Assembly (NCBI GenBank): GCA_020852175.1
Contig: JADZBH010000053.1
Coordinates: 55,020-119,019, forward strand
DNA: 64,000 nt
From: Bryobacterales bacterium
Lineage (GTDB): Bacteria; Acidobacteriota; Terriglobia; Bryobacterales; Bryobacteraceae
Direction: 5' to 3'
The notes beneath the pieces were generated by a model, which worked only from the letters and a program-made list of their open reading frames with translations, made no database searches and was not told the origin of the DNA. Of the stretch, positions 52,612 through 61,646 are shown in pieces (position 1 is the stretch's first letter; the number at the start of each line of letters is the position of its first letter). A program made the translations under genes and the position numbers.

Positions 52612-53586
52612 TCAGTAGGCCGCCAGCCAGCGGGCCTTTTCGATTACCTTTTGCGCGTCCGGCAGGAACGCCTGTTCCAGCGGCGGCGAAAAGGGCACCG
52701 GCGTATCCGGCGCCGCCAGCCGCACCACGGGTGCGTCCAGCCACTCGAACGCCTTCTCGCTGATGCGCGCGCTGATCTCGCCGCCGATGCCGCCCGTCAG
52801 AGTGTCTTCGTGCAGCACCAGGGCTCGGGAACATTTTTTCACGCTGGTGAGAATGGCCTCCTCGTCCAGCGGCAGCAGCGTGCGCAGGTCGAGAATCTCC
52901 AGCGATACGCCCTCGCGCTCCAGCGCCGCGGCCGCTTCGTGGGCCACGTGGACCATCGCGCCATATGTGATCACCGCGATATGACTGCCCTCGCGGTGCA
53001 GCCGCGCCTTGCCCAGCGGCACCGTATAGTCGCCTTCGGGCACCTCACCTTTCACGGCGCGGTAGAGCTTCTTGTGCTCGAAGAAAATCACCGGATCGTT
53101 GTCGCGAATCGCCGCCTTCATCAATCCCTTGGCGTCGTAGGCCGTGGACGGTTCCACCACCTTCAGCCCCGGCGTCTTCACGAACCATGCCTCGGGGTTC
53201 TGCGAATGATACGGCCCGCCGTGAATGCCGCCGCCCGAAGGCGCGCGCACCACCAGCGGCGCCGGCGCGTTCCAACGGTAGCGCGTCTTGGCCGCGAAGT
53301 TCACGATCTGGTCGAAGGCGCAGGTGATGAAGTCGGAAAACTGCATTTCCGCCACCGGACGCATCCCCGCGAAACTGGCTCCGATCGCCGCGCCCACGAT
53401 CGCCGATTCGGAAATCGGCGTATCGACGATGCGCTGTTCGCCGAAGCGCTGCAACATGCCCTTCGTGATCTTGAACGCCCCGCCATAGACGCCGATATCC
53501 TCGCCCAGGCAAAACACCGCAGGATCCCGTTCCATCTCCTCCCAGATGCCCTGGCGGATTGCTTCGAGGTAGGTGGCCTCGGCCAT
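52612..53586 (-). CDS. 2-oxoacid dehydrogenase E1 component, beta subunit
   Basis: A 324-aa transketolase-like protein: FCLGEDIGVYGGAFKITKGM, RIVDTPISESAIVGAAIGAS, FDQIVNFAAKTRYRW, RAPSGGGIHGGPYHSQNPEA and RVVLHEDTLTGGIGGEI-like (RALVLHEDTLTGGIGGEISA). It pairs with the alpha subunit to decarboxylate pyruvate, acetoin or branched-chain 2-oxoacids. The start ATG overlaps the alpha stop (TAATG). E2 and E3 are not near, so they are encoded elsewhere. It is the last gene of a long coupled run and converges with the efflux operon. Confidence 0.95.
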   Translation of the reverse strand: MAEATYLEAIRQGIWEEMERDPAVFCLGEDIGVYGGAFKITKGMLQRFGEQRIVDTPISESAIVGAAIGASFAGMRPVAEMQFSDFITCAFDQIVNFAAKTRYRWNAPAPLVVRAPSGGGIHGGPYHSQNPEAWFVKTPGLKVVEPSTAYDAKGLMKAAIRDNDPVIFFEHKKLYRAVKGEVPEGDYTVPLGKARLHREGSHIAVITYGAMVHVAHEAAAALEREGVSLEILDLRTLLPLDEEAILTSVKKCSRALVLHEDTLTGGIGGEISARISEKAFEWLDAPVVRLAAPDTPVPFSPPLEQAFLPDAQKVIEKARWLAAY

Positions 53587-54644
53587 TAACGGCTCCCTTC
53601 GTACACGTCGTGCGTCAGCGTCGAGGGGTCCGGATAGGGACTGTTTTCGGCCCAAGCGATCGCTTCATCGGCCTCCCGCTTGATGAGCGCGTGCGTTGCG
53701 TCCAACTCCTCGCGCGTGGCCCACCCGAGATCCAGCATCGCCCGCTCCACGCGCTGAACCGGACACTTCTCGGCCCACTCGCGCCACATATGTTCGGGCA
53801 CATAATCCCCGCCGTCGTGCGCCGAATGGCCCGTCATGCGGAACGTCTTGCACTCGATCAGCGAAGGTCCTTCACCCGCGCGCGCCCGCTCGGCCGCCCG
53901 CCTCGCAGCGCGGTACACGGCGAACACGTCGTTGCCGTCCACGATCTCGCCCGGCATGCCATAGCCCGGCGCACGGTCGGCCACATGCTCGCAGGCCATC
54001 TGCTTTTCCAGTGGCGTCGAATAGGCGTACTGGTTGTTGTTACACACGAACACCACCGGCGCTTTTTGCACCGAGGCCAGGTTGATGCCCTCGTGCCAGT
54101 CGCCGCGGCTCGTCGCCCCGTCGCCGAAAATGTTGAACACGATCTGCCGCGATCCCTGGAACTTCAGCGCCATCGCCGTGCCTGCCGCCACCGGCACCGA
54201 AGCCGCCATCGCGCTGATGATCGCCACGATGCGCCGCTTCAGATCGCCCATGTGCATGTTGCCTTCGCGCCCCCGCGTCAGCCCGCCCATGCGGCCCATG
54301 TACTGCGCGAAAATCTCCCGCGGCGTCACGCCGCGCACCAGGTACAATCCCAGGTCGCGATGGCACGGATACAACCAGTCTGCCTCTTCCGCCGCCAGCC
54401 CCACGCCGACACAAATGGCTTCCTGCCCGCGGCCCACGTACACGCCGCCCAAGATCTTCCCCTGCCTGTACAGCTTGCGCTCGATCCGGTCTTCCACCTC
54501 GCGCTGAAGGGCCATGAAATAATGCCCCCGGCGCGCGATTTCCTCCGGCGATAGGCCCGCGCCGGCATCCGTTTCCGGGGACGCTGCGTGCGAAGCGCCT
54601 GCATGTTGCACCAAGAGGGGCCCAACTGGTTTCACTGCTGCCAT
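53586..54644 (-). CDS. 2-oxoacid dehydrogenase E1 component, alpha subunit
   Basis: A 352-aa TPP-binding subunit: RIERKLYRQGKILGGVYVGR, YPCHRDLGLYLVRGV, GNMHMGD, the TPP site GDGATSRGDWHEGINLASVQ with GDG at 174-176 and NN at 202-204, and phosphorylation-loop-like RMTGHSAHDGGDYV. GGAGG lies seven bases before ATG 54644. The N-terminal 30 residues are Ala/Pro-rich and variable. Pyruvate, acetoin or branched-chain 2-oxoacids are all possible substrates; the sequence alone does not decide. Confidence 0.95.
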   Translation of the reverse strand: MAAVKPVGPLLVQHAGASHAASPETDAGAGLSPEEIARRGHYFMALQREVEDRIERKLYRQGKILGGVYVGRGQEAICVGVGLAAEEADWLYPCHRDLGLYLVRGVTPREIFAQYMGRMGGLTRGREGNMHMGDLKRRIVAIISAMAASVPVAAGTAMALKFQGSRQIVFNIFGDGATSRGDWHEGINLASVQKAPVVFVCNNNQYAYSTPLEKQMACEHVADRAPGYGMPGEIVDGNDVFAVYRAARRAAERARAGEGPSLIECKTFRMTGHSAHDGGDYVPEHMWREWAEKCPVQRVERAMLDLGWATREELDATHALIKREADEAIAWAENSPYPDPSTLTHDVYEGSR

Positions 54645-54735
54645 GGATGGCCTCCACGGGCGATTGCCCAAACTCTCTAGTATACGTTCCCGGAGCCCAA
54701 TGCAATCCCGTACCGCGCCATTCCTGCCGCGACCC

Positions 54736-55758
54736 CTACCGCCTGGCCGGAGCCTTCTTCGCCATCCTTGCTCCCTTCGATGCGGGAGGCCTCTCCGAGA
54801 GAGCCGGGCCGAGTACGCGATCCAAATCCGTCTCCGTCCACGACCCAAAATCCGCTCCCCGCCGCAGCGTCCAATGCTCGGTGAGCGTCGCCGATTGTCC
54901 CTTCGACAGACGCCGCAGCGGCCCCAGAAACTCCATCTCCAGAAATTCCGCGTTCGTGAAGGTTTCAAACGAGCAGCCGAAATCCGGATACCGGCGGTTG
55001 GGAAACGCCTCGGTCCGCTTGGTGAACAGCAGGCCGTCCAGCGCGTACGCTCCCCAGGAATCGGAGTTGAACGTCCCCAGTTTTTGCGGTGCGGCCACGG
55101 CCGGATCCTGCCGCAGCGTCAGGTACTTCTCATAAAATTTCCAGCGCGCATCGGCCAGGTTCGTGTAGGCCCAGAGCACCAGCGGATTGGTTGGCAGCAG
55201 ATCCTTCGGATGCGTCCCGCGCGGCGGAAAACCCGTGATCGCCCTCCCGCCAGGCGTCATCATCGTCAACGTCCACGGCGCCATCTCCAGCGGCTTCACT
55301 CCGTGATACACCGCTTTGTGCTCCAGCGTCACGCCGCTTCCCGACGCAGCCATCGTGATTTTGATGCTCTTCTCGAACCCCGCCGAGTCCACCGGTTGCA
55401 CCGCCGTCAGGCCATCCGGGCGCGTCTCGATCCGCACCCTCCCGTTGTCCAGAGCCCAACTGGTTTCCAATGCCTCCGGGGCCACCCACAAACGGTGTCC
55501 GCCCCGCAGTTGATATTCTTTCTCGCCCGACTTGCCCAACTGCCCGTCGAACTCCTTGAGCACGTTCCTTCCGCCCGCCAGCGAATAATGCATCACCCGC
55601 GGACCCACGTCCGAGGTGACAATCAACTCCACCTCGCCGTTGGTCACGCGGTAACAGTTCGGCCAGCCTTTCCAGGCTATCTTCTCCACTTTTACTTGGG
55701 CCATCATCAGAGTCGTGGTCAGTGTGAGCAGCAGCGCCAATCGGGACATCGGGGACAT
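54736..55758 (-). CDS. Secreted galactose-mutarotase-like (DUF4380-type) protein
   Basis: A 340-aa protein with a signal peptide (SRLALLLTLTTTLMMAQVKV). The body is a beta-sandwich of the aldose-1-epimerase superfamily: LIVTSDVGPRVMHYSLAGGR, GGHRLWVAPE, YHGVKPLEMAPWTLTMMTPG and WGAYALDGLLFTKR. The catalytic His/Glu pair of true mutarotases is not clearly preserved, so enzymatic activity is unsure. The ATG overlaps the methyltransferase stop (TAATG), showing tight coupling in this operon. Confidence 0.75.
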   Translation of the reverse strand: MSPMSRLALLLTLTTTLMMAQVKVEKIAWKGWPNCYRVTNGEVELIVTSDVGPRVMHYSLAGGRNVLKEFDGQLGKSGEKEYQLRGGHRLWVAPEALETSWALDNGRVRIETRPDGLTAVQPVDSAGFEKSIKITMAASGSGVTLEHKAVYHGVKPLEMAPWTLTMMTPGGRAITGFPPRGTHPKDLLPTNPLVLWAYTNLADARWKFYEKYLTLRQDPAVAAPQKLGTFNSDSWGAYALDGLLFTKRTEAFPNRRYPDFGCSFETFTNAEFLEMEFLGPLRRLSKGQSATLTEHWTLRRGADFGSWTETDLDRVLGPALSERPPASKGARMAKKAPARR

Positions 55759-56759
55759 TATTTCTTGATTGCCAGCACGGCGTCCAGTGGCGCGCCGGTC
55801 CGTTCGCCCCGCATTTCGGTGAATCCCGCCGCGCGCAGCAGTTCGCAGTATTGGGAAAAGCTCCGCTCGCGCCCCTCGGTGCACACCAGCATGTTCAGCG
55901 ACTGCATGTGCGCCGGCGCCGGGCCCGCCAGGTCCTCGTCCAGCAGTTTCTCGGCGATCAGCAGTCCTCCGCCCACTGGCAATGCCTCATGGATACGGCC
56001 CAGCAACGCTTCGATCTTATCCTGGCTCCAGTCGTGCAGAATGCGCCCCAGCGTGTAGAGATCCGCCGTGGGCAGCGGATCGCCAAAGAAGTCGCCCGCC
56101 ACCGGACGCACGCGCGACCCGGCAGTGAACTCCCGCGCGAACTCGATCACCTCGGGAAGGTCGAACAGCACGGTTTCCATGTCCGGATACCGTCCGGCGA
56201 TGGCCAGCGCCAGGTGCCCGGTCGCGCCACCCAGGTCGGCCATGCGCCGGAACGCCGACAGATCGAACGCGGCGGCCACGGCGGGCGAGCTCAACTGGCC
56301 CAGGCCGTGCATCCCCAGCAGGAAGGTTCGCTTGTCGTCTTCCGTCTTGAAAAAATGCGAGAACAGGCCGCCTTCAAACCCGAACGTCTGCTTCCACCGG
56401 TGTGTTCCCTCGCGTACGGCATCGTCCAGGCGGCTCCACATGGGATACAGCACGCGGTCGGAGTAGAGAATGTAACCGGCTAGCGTCTGCGGACTGCCCC
56501 GCAGCAAGTAGAGCGCGGCCAGTTCCGTGTTCGCGTACAGCGCGCCGCGCTTTTCCAGCAACCCCAGCGCTACACAGCCGTCCAGCAGCCGCGCCGCCGC
56601 GTCCTCGCCCGCCTCCATGCGCAGCGACAACGAATAGGCCTCCTCGGGTCCGGCCGCCAGGTGTTCAAACACGCCCATCGAAACGGCCGTGAACAATACC
56701 TTCGAGCGGCGGAATGCCTCGATCAGATCGAGAACCGGTTGCGGACCTGTCTGGCTCAT
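55758..56759 (-). CDS. O-methyltransferase, hydroxyindole/ASMT-like family
   Basis: A 333-aa methyltransferase with an N-terminal dimerisation winged-helix domain (AFRRSKVLFTAVSMGVFEHL; LLDGCVALGLLEKRGALYAN) and a C-terminal SAM domain (MADLGGATGHLALAIAGRYP motif I; VLFDLPEVIEFAREFTAG; GRILHDWSQDKIEALL; EALPVGGGLLIAEKLLDED). Members methylate phenols or hydroxyindoles in small-molecule pathways. Its start overlaps the thiL stop (ATGA). No biosynthetic core enzyme is adjacent. Confidence 0.9.
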   Translation of the reverse strand: MSQTGPQPVLDLIEAFRRSKVLFTAVSMGVFEHLAAGPEEAYSLSLRMEAGEDAAARLLDGCVALGLLEKRGALYANTELAALYLLRGSPQTLAGYILYSDRVLYPMWSRLDDAVREGTHRWKQTFGFEGGLFSHFFKTEDDKRTFLLGMHGLGQLSSPAVAAAFDLSAFRRMADLGGATGHLALAIAGRYPDMETVLFDLPEVIEFAREFTAGSRVRPVAGDFFGDPLPTADLYTLGRILHDWSQDKIEALLGRIHEALPVGGGLLIAEKLLDEDLAGPAPAHMQSLNMLVCTEGRERSFSQYCELLRAAGFTEMRGERTGAPLDAVLAIKK

Positions 56760-57625
56760 ACCTTGAAAGGATCCCATCCGCGGGCCGCCAGCGGTTTCGC
56801 GTCCAGCGTCACGCGCCCCGCCTTGCCCGCCACGATCGTGCCGACGCGAGTCAGGGGCACGCCGTTGAAGGTCGCCGGAACCCTCTGCCGCGACGGCACG
56901 GTGAACAACAGTTCGTAGTCCTCTCCATGTGTCAGCGCCCGCTCCACGGCCACCCCCTGGGCCAGCGGCAACGGAGAGGCGAGCGCGGCGGCCACGCCGG
57001 ATTCCTCGCACAACCGGCTGAGGTCCATCGCCAGCCCGTCGCTGACGTCCATACAGGCCGATGCCAGACGGTTCTCGAGCAGGTAGCGGCCCAGCGCCAG
57101 ACGCGGTTCAAACCGTATGCGCTTGCCGGGCGCTTCGACGCCCAGTTCGCCCGAAACATAAATGGCATCGCCTGTTTTGGCGCCGTCCCGCCGCAACGCA
57201 CGTCCGGCGGGCGCGTGTCCCAGCACGATGAGGTCGGCCGTCAGCGTCCTGGCCCGCGTGGTGTCGCCGCCGGCCAGCACCGCGCCCGTTCGCGACCCCG
57301 ACTCCGCCATGCCTTTGTAGAAATCCTTCAACCAGGGGCCCCAGGCCCACTCGGGCACGGCGATCGAAACGAAGTAAGCCAGCGGAGTGCCGCCCATGGC
57401 CGCCACGTCGCTCAGCGCCCGCGCCAGCGCGCGCCAACCCAACGCGCGCGGAGGCGCCGACCGGCGCCGGAAGTGCGTACCCTCGATGAACAGGTCCGTC
57501 GTGACGAGCAGCTCCGTCCCGGCGGGCGGCCGCAACACCGCGCAGTCGTCGCCGATGCCTAGCACCAGGTGATCCGCTCCGGCCGCGCGCGTACGAAGCC
57601 GGCGGATCCACTCCCGTTCATTCAT
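56756..57625 (-). CDS. thiL: Thiamine-monophosphate kinase ThiL
   Basis: A 289-aa ATP-dependent kinase making thiamine diphosphate. Features: GIGDDCAVLRPP with the metal aspartates D26 and D27, TTDLFIEGTHFRR, ALARALSDVAAMGGTPLAYF, AGGDTTRA, DVSDGLAMDLSRLCEESGVA. TPP is the cofactor of the E1 enzyme encoded in the same run, which could explain the grouping. The start overlaps the end of the Hsp70-like gene by 8 bp. Confidence 0.96.
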   Translation of the reverse strand: MNEREWIRRLRTRAAGADHLVLGIGDDCAVLRPPAGTELLVTTDLFIEGTHFRRRSAPPRALGWRALARALSDVAAMGGTPLAYFVSIAVPEWAWGPWLKDFYKGMAESGSRTGAVLAGGDTTRARTLTADLIVLGHAPAGRALRRDGAKTGDAIYVSGELGVEAPGKRIRFEPRLALGRYLLENRLASACMDVSDGLAMDLSRLCEESGVAAALASPLPLAQGVAVERALTHGEDYELLFTVPSRQRVPATFNGVPLTRVGTIVAGKAGRVTLDAKPLAARGWDPFKV

Positions 57626-60254
57626 GGCTTGCCTGCGTGCCGTCCGCCAGCGTCAGACCGCTTGGCAGGTCCTCGCCAAACACGCGGCTGAGGAACTCAC
57701 GGTCGCCCGCCGCCCGTCCCTCCAACACCGCCACCAGCGATTCCTCCTTGGGATGTCCCTCGAACGACCGCTTCAACGACTCCAGCATCGCGGCCGGCAA
57801 ATCGCGAGTGGCGTCGCCCGTCCTGCGCGCAATCGCCGCCAGGGCCGCCTCGGCTCCCTTCACCGGGCGCAACGCATCCACCCATCGCTGCGCCGTCGCC
57901 GGCGGCGTCACGGCGTTCATCGGCCCGTAGAACAGTTGCCGCGCGCCAATCCGGCTGAGGCACCAGAGTTCGCTCTCCTTGTAATCGCCGGCGGCCACGC
58001 GCCGCAGCAACGCGTCGCCCAACTCCGTCTTAGTGCCCGCGGGCAGCAGTTCCAGGCTGGCAGCCGCGCGCCACATCTCGCGCAGCAGGCTGGAATTCAC
58101 GCGCACCTTCTGGTTCTTTCTCGGCGTCAGCGTTCCCGACAGCCGCTGGAACATGTCGGCTTGCTGGTTCCGGTTCAACCCGCCAGCCACGCGCCCCCAG
58201 AAGATCCACCACTCACACTCGTTCTGCACCTGATTAGGGAACGCCAGCCCCTGCGCGAACAGCCGCCGCGCCTGTTCAATGCGATATTCATCGCCGGGAA
58301 ATCCGAAGCCAGGCCGCAAGCACAGCCCCGCCAGGTTCAACCATCGCGCCTCATAGGCCGGTCCCTGGCGGCGCGTCCCGGCCAGTTCCAGAAACAGGTC
58401 CGCCAGTTTCCGGATCGCCGTCAGCGGCCAACTTGCCCGTCCCAGCGACAACGCCTGTTCCAACCGCGCCGGCAACTCCTCCGGCGTCACCGCCGCACGT
58501 TCGAAACAGCCGCTCACCAGCGCCTGCGCGGCGTTCAGTGCTTCCTCGGCGATCACCGTCGCCGGTTGCGATCCCGCCGCCGGTCCGGCCTGTTTCCGTA
58601 ACTCGAATTGCAACCGCCAGCGGTTGTCGCTCACCTTCGAGTCGGCCCACAACTCCAGCGTGCCCACCTCGGTCAGCTTGGCCACCAGCTTCACCGGCAC
58701 CTGCCGCGTCTCCCCCGGCTTGCCGTAGCGGATCACGGCGTGCAACGGCGCGTGTTGATGAAGTTCCTCGCCGATCTCCACCATGGACCCCTGCGCGTCT
58801 TCCAACCGCGTCAACGACGAGTACAGCCGGAAGCTCACGGGCTTGTTCGCCACCAACTCAAGCCGCTCCTGGTCGAGCGCCAGCGTCACGCCGTTTTCGG
58901 TGCCGCGCGGCACCACGGTCACCGCCCGTCCGGAATCGAGTCCAATGTAGTAGGTGCGCGGCAAACCGCCCCGCACCACCAGGCCCGCCCCGGTGGATCG
59001 CACGTACGAGTAGTACGCCGCGCCCACGGCCACGGCCAGGTCCAGGTCGTTGTTCTCCATCACCAGCGGCTTGCGTCCCGTCCAGCTTTCCACCACCCGC
59101 GCCACGCGTTCGCGCAGCACGGCCGGAATGAAGAAACCGCCGTTGAACAGAATCGCATCCGGCGCCACGTTGCCCGATGCCGCCAGGAAGGCCGCCAGAT
59201 GCCGCGTCACGGCTGGGTCCGGCACATAAGGCAGCCCCGTTTCGCCAAACGCCGACATCTCCTCCTGCGCGGGCTTGTCGTCCCGTCCGCACTCCGGCAC
59301 AAACCCGTCCAGCGCCAGTTCCAGAGCCTCTTCGCGTGTGATGAACGTCCGCAGAGTTCCACCAATCAGGGATCGTCCGGCGCCCAGCACGGTGATCTCG
59401 GCCCGCTCCGGCCCCCCCTCGGTCAGCAGCCGTTCCTTCGCCGCCGCGCACTGGCGGCGCAGGGCGCTGCGCTGCCGCACGTTCAGTTGCGCGTTCAACT
59501 TCTGTTCGGCCAGCCACGAGATGGTCAAATCCAGGTTGTCGCCGCCCAGCAGCAGGTGCTTGCCCACGGCCGTTCGCGTAAAGTCGATCCGGTCGCCCGA
59601 ACGTTCCATGCGAATCAGCGTGAAGTCGCTGGTGCCTCCGCCCACGTCGCACACCAGGACGAGCATGCCGTCCTGCAACTGCGCGCGCGAGCGCTCCAGG
59701 TGGTTCGCGATCCAGGCATAGAACGCCGCCGCGGGCTCCTCCAGCAGCGTCAGCTTTTCAATGCCTGCCCGCCGCGCCGCCTCCACCGACAACTCCCGCG
59801 CCTCCTCGTCGAACGACGCCGGCACGGTCAACACGACGTTCTGATCGCCGATCGAGGCCCCGTGCTCTTTCTCCCACGCCTTCCGCAGATCCTCGATATA
59901 CCAGGCCGAGGCATCCACCGGCGAATAGAGCCTTCCGCCTTCGGCCGCATCCCAGGGCAGAATTTTCGCCGTGCGGTCCACCTGTGGATTCGAAAGCCAG
60001 CTCTTGGCCGAGTGCACCAGCTTGGTCGGCGTCAATGCGCCCTGTTCGCGCGCCCAGACGCCCGCCACCGGCGGTTCGCTCAAATACAGGAACGAGGGAA
60101 GCGTCCGTACGGCCTCGACGCGCCCTTCGGCCACGGGCTGCGCCACCAGTTGAATCCGCACCGGCGGAAAGGCTTGGTCGCCCGCGTTGGAGGGGTCGAT
60201 ATAGGCGATGGCCGAATTCGTCGTGCCCAGGTCGATGCCGACGTAGCAGCTCAC
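57618..60254 (-). CDS. Large Hsp70-family chaperone-like protein
   Basis: An 878-aa protein with an Hsp70/actin-type ATPase: YVGIDLGTTNSAIAYID, VVLTVPASFDEEARELSVEA, LVLVCDVGGGTSDFTLIRM (phosphate 2), NGGFFIPAVLRERVARVVES. The ATPase is followed by a short substrate-like beta domain and then about 330 extra helical residues with LARLEQALSLGRASWPLTAI and GRVAGGLNRNQQADMFQRL, which DnaK and HscA lack. Paired with a DUF2760 gene 3 bp upstream, an association I recall from other genomes. Clients unknown. Confidence 0.9.
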   Translation of the reverse strand: MSCYVGIDLGTTNSAIAYIDPSNAGDQAFPPVRIQLVAQPVAEGRVEAVRTLPSFLYLSEPPVAGVWAREQGALTPTKLVHSAKSWLSNPQVDRTAKILPWDAAEGGRLYSPVDASAWYIEDLRKAWEKEHGASIGDQNVVLTVPASFDEEARELSVEAARRAGIEKLTLLEEPAAAFYAWIANHLERSRAQLQDGMLVLVCDVGGGTSDFTLIRMERSGDRIDFTRTAVGKHLLLGGDNLDLTISWLAEQKLNAQLNVRQRSALRRQCAAAKERLLTEGGPERAEITVLGAGRSLIGGTLRTFITREEALELALDGFVPECGRDDKPAQEEMSAFGETGLPYVPDPAVTRHLAAFLAASGNVAPDAILFNGGFFIPAVLRERVARVVESWTGRKPLVMENNDLDLAVAVGAAYYSYVRSTGAGLVVRGGLPRTYYIGLDSGRAVTVVPRGTENGVTLALDQERLELVANKPVSFRLYSSLTRLEDAQGSMVEIGEELHQHAPLHAVIRYGKPGETRQVPVKLVAKLTEVGTLELWADSKVSDNRWRLQFELRKQAGPAAGSQPATVIAEEALNAAQALVSGCFERAAVTPEELPARLEQALSLGRASWPLTAIRKLADLFLELAGTRRQGPAYEARWLNLAGLCLRPGFGFPGDEYRIEQARRLFAQGLAFPNQVQNECEWWIFWGRVAGGLNRNQQADMFQRLSGTLTPRKNQKVRVNSSLLREMWRAAASLELLPAGTKTELGDALLRRVAAGDYKESELWCLSRIGARQLFYGPMNAVTPPATAQRWVDALRPVKGAEAALAAIARRTGDATRDLPAAMLESLKRSFEGHPKEESLVAVLEGRAAGDREFLSRVFGEDLPSGLTLADGTQASHE

Positions 60255-60257
60255 GGC

Positions 60258-60884
60258 TTACTCCACTTCAATCTCGGCTGGCGCCACGATCCGCGCCCTC
60301 TCCGCCGCGCCCGCCGGCGGCAGCTCGGCCTTGGACACCATCCAGCCGCGGTGCTGCAAGACGCCGGACTCCACCTTGCCATCGGCGGGCACCTTGCCAA
60401 TCAGCTTCACGCGCGCCTTGTCGCCCGGCTTCACGCCCGCCGAGGCCAGGTTCGTCACGGTGCCTTCCACGCCGTCCACCACAGGCGCGAGATCGAAGAT
60501 GCGATCGAGCGCCTTGCGTGAATTTTCGTGGATTGAGCGAACTGCCGCACCCACCTGCTCATCGGAATAGGGCGCGATATCCTCCATCAGGAAGTCCACC
60601 AGGCGCGCTTCGCGCTGCAAGACTCCCAGCAGCGTCAGCGCTCCTTCGCCAGGGCCGGCTTGCGCGGCCGCTGGGGCGGACTTGGCGGGCTCCGGTTTCG
60701 CCGCGGCGCTGGCCGGCGGCGGCGTCACGATCCGGCGCGTCAACCCGAGCGCGGCCACCACTTCGTCGGGCAGCCTGCCGTTGGTCAACAGGGCAAGAAA
60801 ACTCTTTATGGCAAGGGAAAATCGGCTCAAAATGAATGGGCTCCGGGAGTGTTCGCGCCGCGCCGCAAGCTCGCGGCCTGGCAC
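60258..60884 (-). CDS. DUF2760-domain protein
   Basis: A protein of up to 208 aa. The N-terminal part has a helix (FSLAIKSFLALLTNG) and a Pro/Ala-rich linker; the conserved part runs LTLLGVLQREARLVDFLMED, ARSIHENSRKALDRIFDLAP-like (AVRSIHENSRKALDRIFDLA) and ends VESGVLQHRGWMVSKAELPP. DUF2760 proteins have no known activity; they are found next to Hsp70-like proteins as here. The start is uncertain: GTG 60884 is the longest, and a TTG around residue 19 would remove the odd N-terminus. Confidence 0.75.
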   Translation of the reverse strand: MPGRELAARREHSRSPFILSRFSLAIKSFLALLTNGRLPDEVVAALGLTRRIVTPPPASAAAKPEPAKSAPAAAQAGPGEGALTLLGVLQREARLVDFLMEDIAPYSDEQVGAAVRSIHENSRKALDRIFDLAPVVDGVEGTVTNLASAGVKPGDKARVKLIGKVPADGKVESGVLQHRGWMVSKAELPPAGAAERARIVAPAEIEVE

Positions 60885-61042
60885 GTCTTCAGGATACTAC
60901 GCGACCCCGCCAGGCACTTGCTTCCGGAATCCGGTATAGTGTCTCGCACGCCATGTCGCGCACAGCCCGGGTTTCCCCGTTCCAACGCCCCATCCCCAGA
61001 CGCCCTTTTGGCGACTCACATGCTGGTACGCTTAAGGCTTTC

Positions 61043-61636
61043 ATGGACAAATACATCATTATTGGACCGCAAGGCTCCGGCAAAGGCACCCAGGCCCGGC
61101 TGCTCAGCGATTCCTTCGACTTCGTTCACATCTCCATCGGTGACATCTTCCGTTGGAACATGACGAACCACACCAAACTCGCCGCCCGCATCACGCGCAT
61201 CATGAACGAGGGCCGTCTGGTTCCCGACGAGATCGTCGAGGAGGTGGTCCGCCAGCGCATGGAACAGCACGACTGGAATTTCGGTTTTGTCCTCGACGGT
61301 TTTCCGCGCACCCGCTCACAGGCCGAATATCTGTTTGAGAACTGGAACCTTGACAAGGCGATCTATCTCGACATCCCGGAGGATGTCGTCTTCGGCCGGG
61401 TCATGCAGCGCGTGGCCGAAGGGCAAGGCGGCGGTTTCACCAAGCGTCTCGACGACAATCCCCAGGCTCTCCGCGTGCGCCTGCAGGAGTTCCACGAAAA
61501 AACGCAGCCCCTGCTCCGCCTCTTCGAGCACAAGGGAATGCTTGTTACCATCGACGGGAACCAGAGCATCGAACGGGTGTTTGACAGCATCGTGGCGAAC
61601 CTGGGCCTGTCGTCCCCGGTCGCCAAGTCCCGCTAG
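61043..61636 (+). CDS. adk: Adenylate kinase-family nucleoside monophosphate kinase, short LID form
   Basis: A 197-aa kinase. P-loop GPQGSGKGT at 8-16, the NMP-binding region HISIGDIFRWNMTNHTKLAA, and RLVPDEIVEEVVRQRM, DGFPRTRSQAEYL. The LID is short (RVAEGQGGGFTKRLDDNPQA) with no zinc Cys, as in the short adenylate kinases. It phosphorylates AMP (possibly UMP/CMP). A longer open frame to 60836 has no family match; ATG 61043 is right. A TATAGT at 60935-60940 in the upstream spacer is a weak -10 candidate. Confidence 0.9.
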   Translation: MDKYIIIGPQGSGKGTQARLLSDSFDFVHISIGDIFRWNMTNHTKLAARITRIMNEGRLVPDEIVEEVVRQRMEQHDWNFGFVLDGFPRTRSQAEYLFENWNLDKAIYLDIPEDVVFGRVMQRVAEGQGGGFTKRLDDNPQALRVRLQEFHEKTQPLLRLFEHKGMLVTIDGNQSIERVFDSIVANLGLSSPVAKSR

Positions 61637-61646
61637 GAGCCGGCCG

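Noticed and set aside
58608..60521. Plus-strand open frame of 637 codons opposite the Hsp70-like gene
   Set aside because: His/Arg/Gln-rich composition, no motif, and full overlap with an Hsp70 ATPase that has intact motifs.
60935..60940. TATAGT upstream of adk
   Set aside because: No acceptable -35 box at 16-18 bp, so it is not listed as a promoter.
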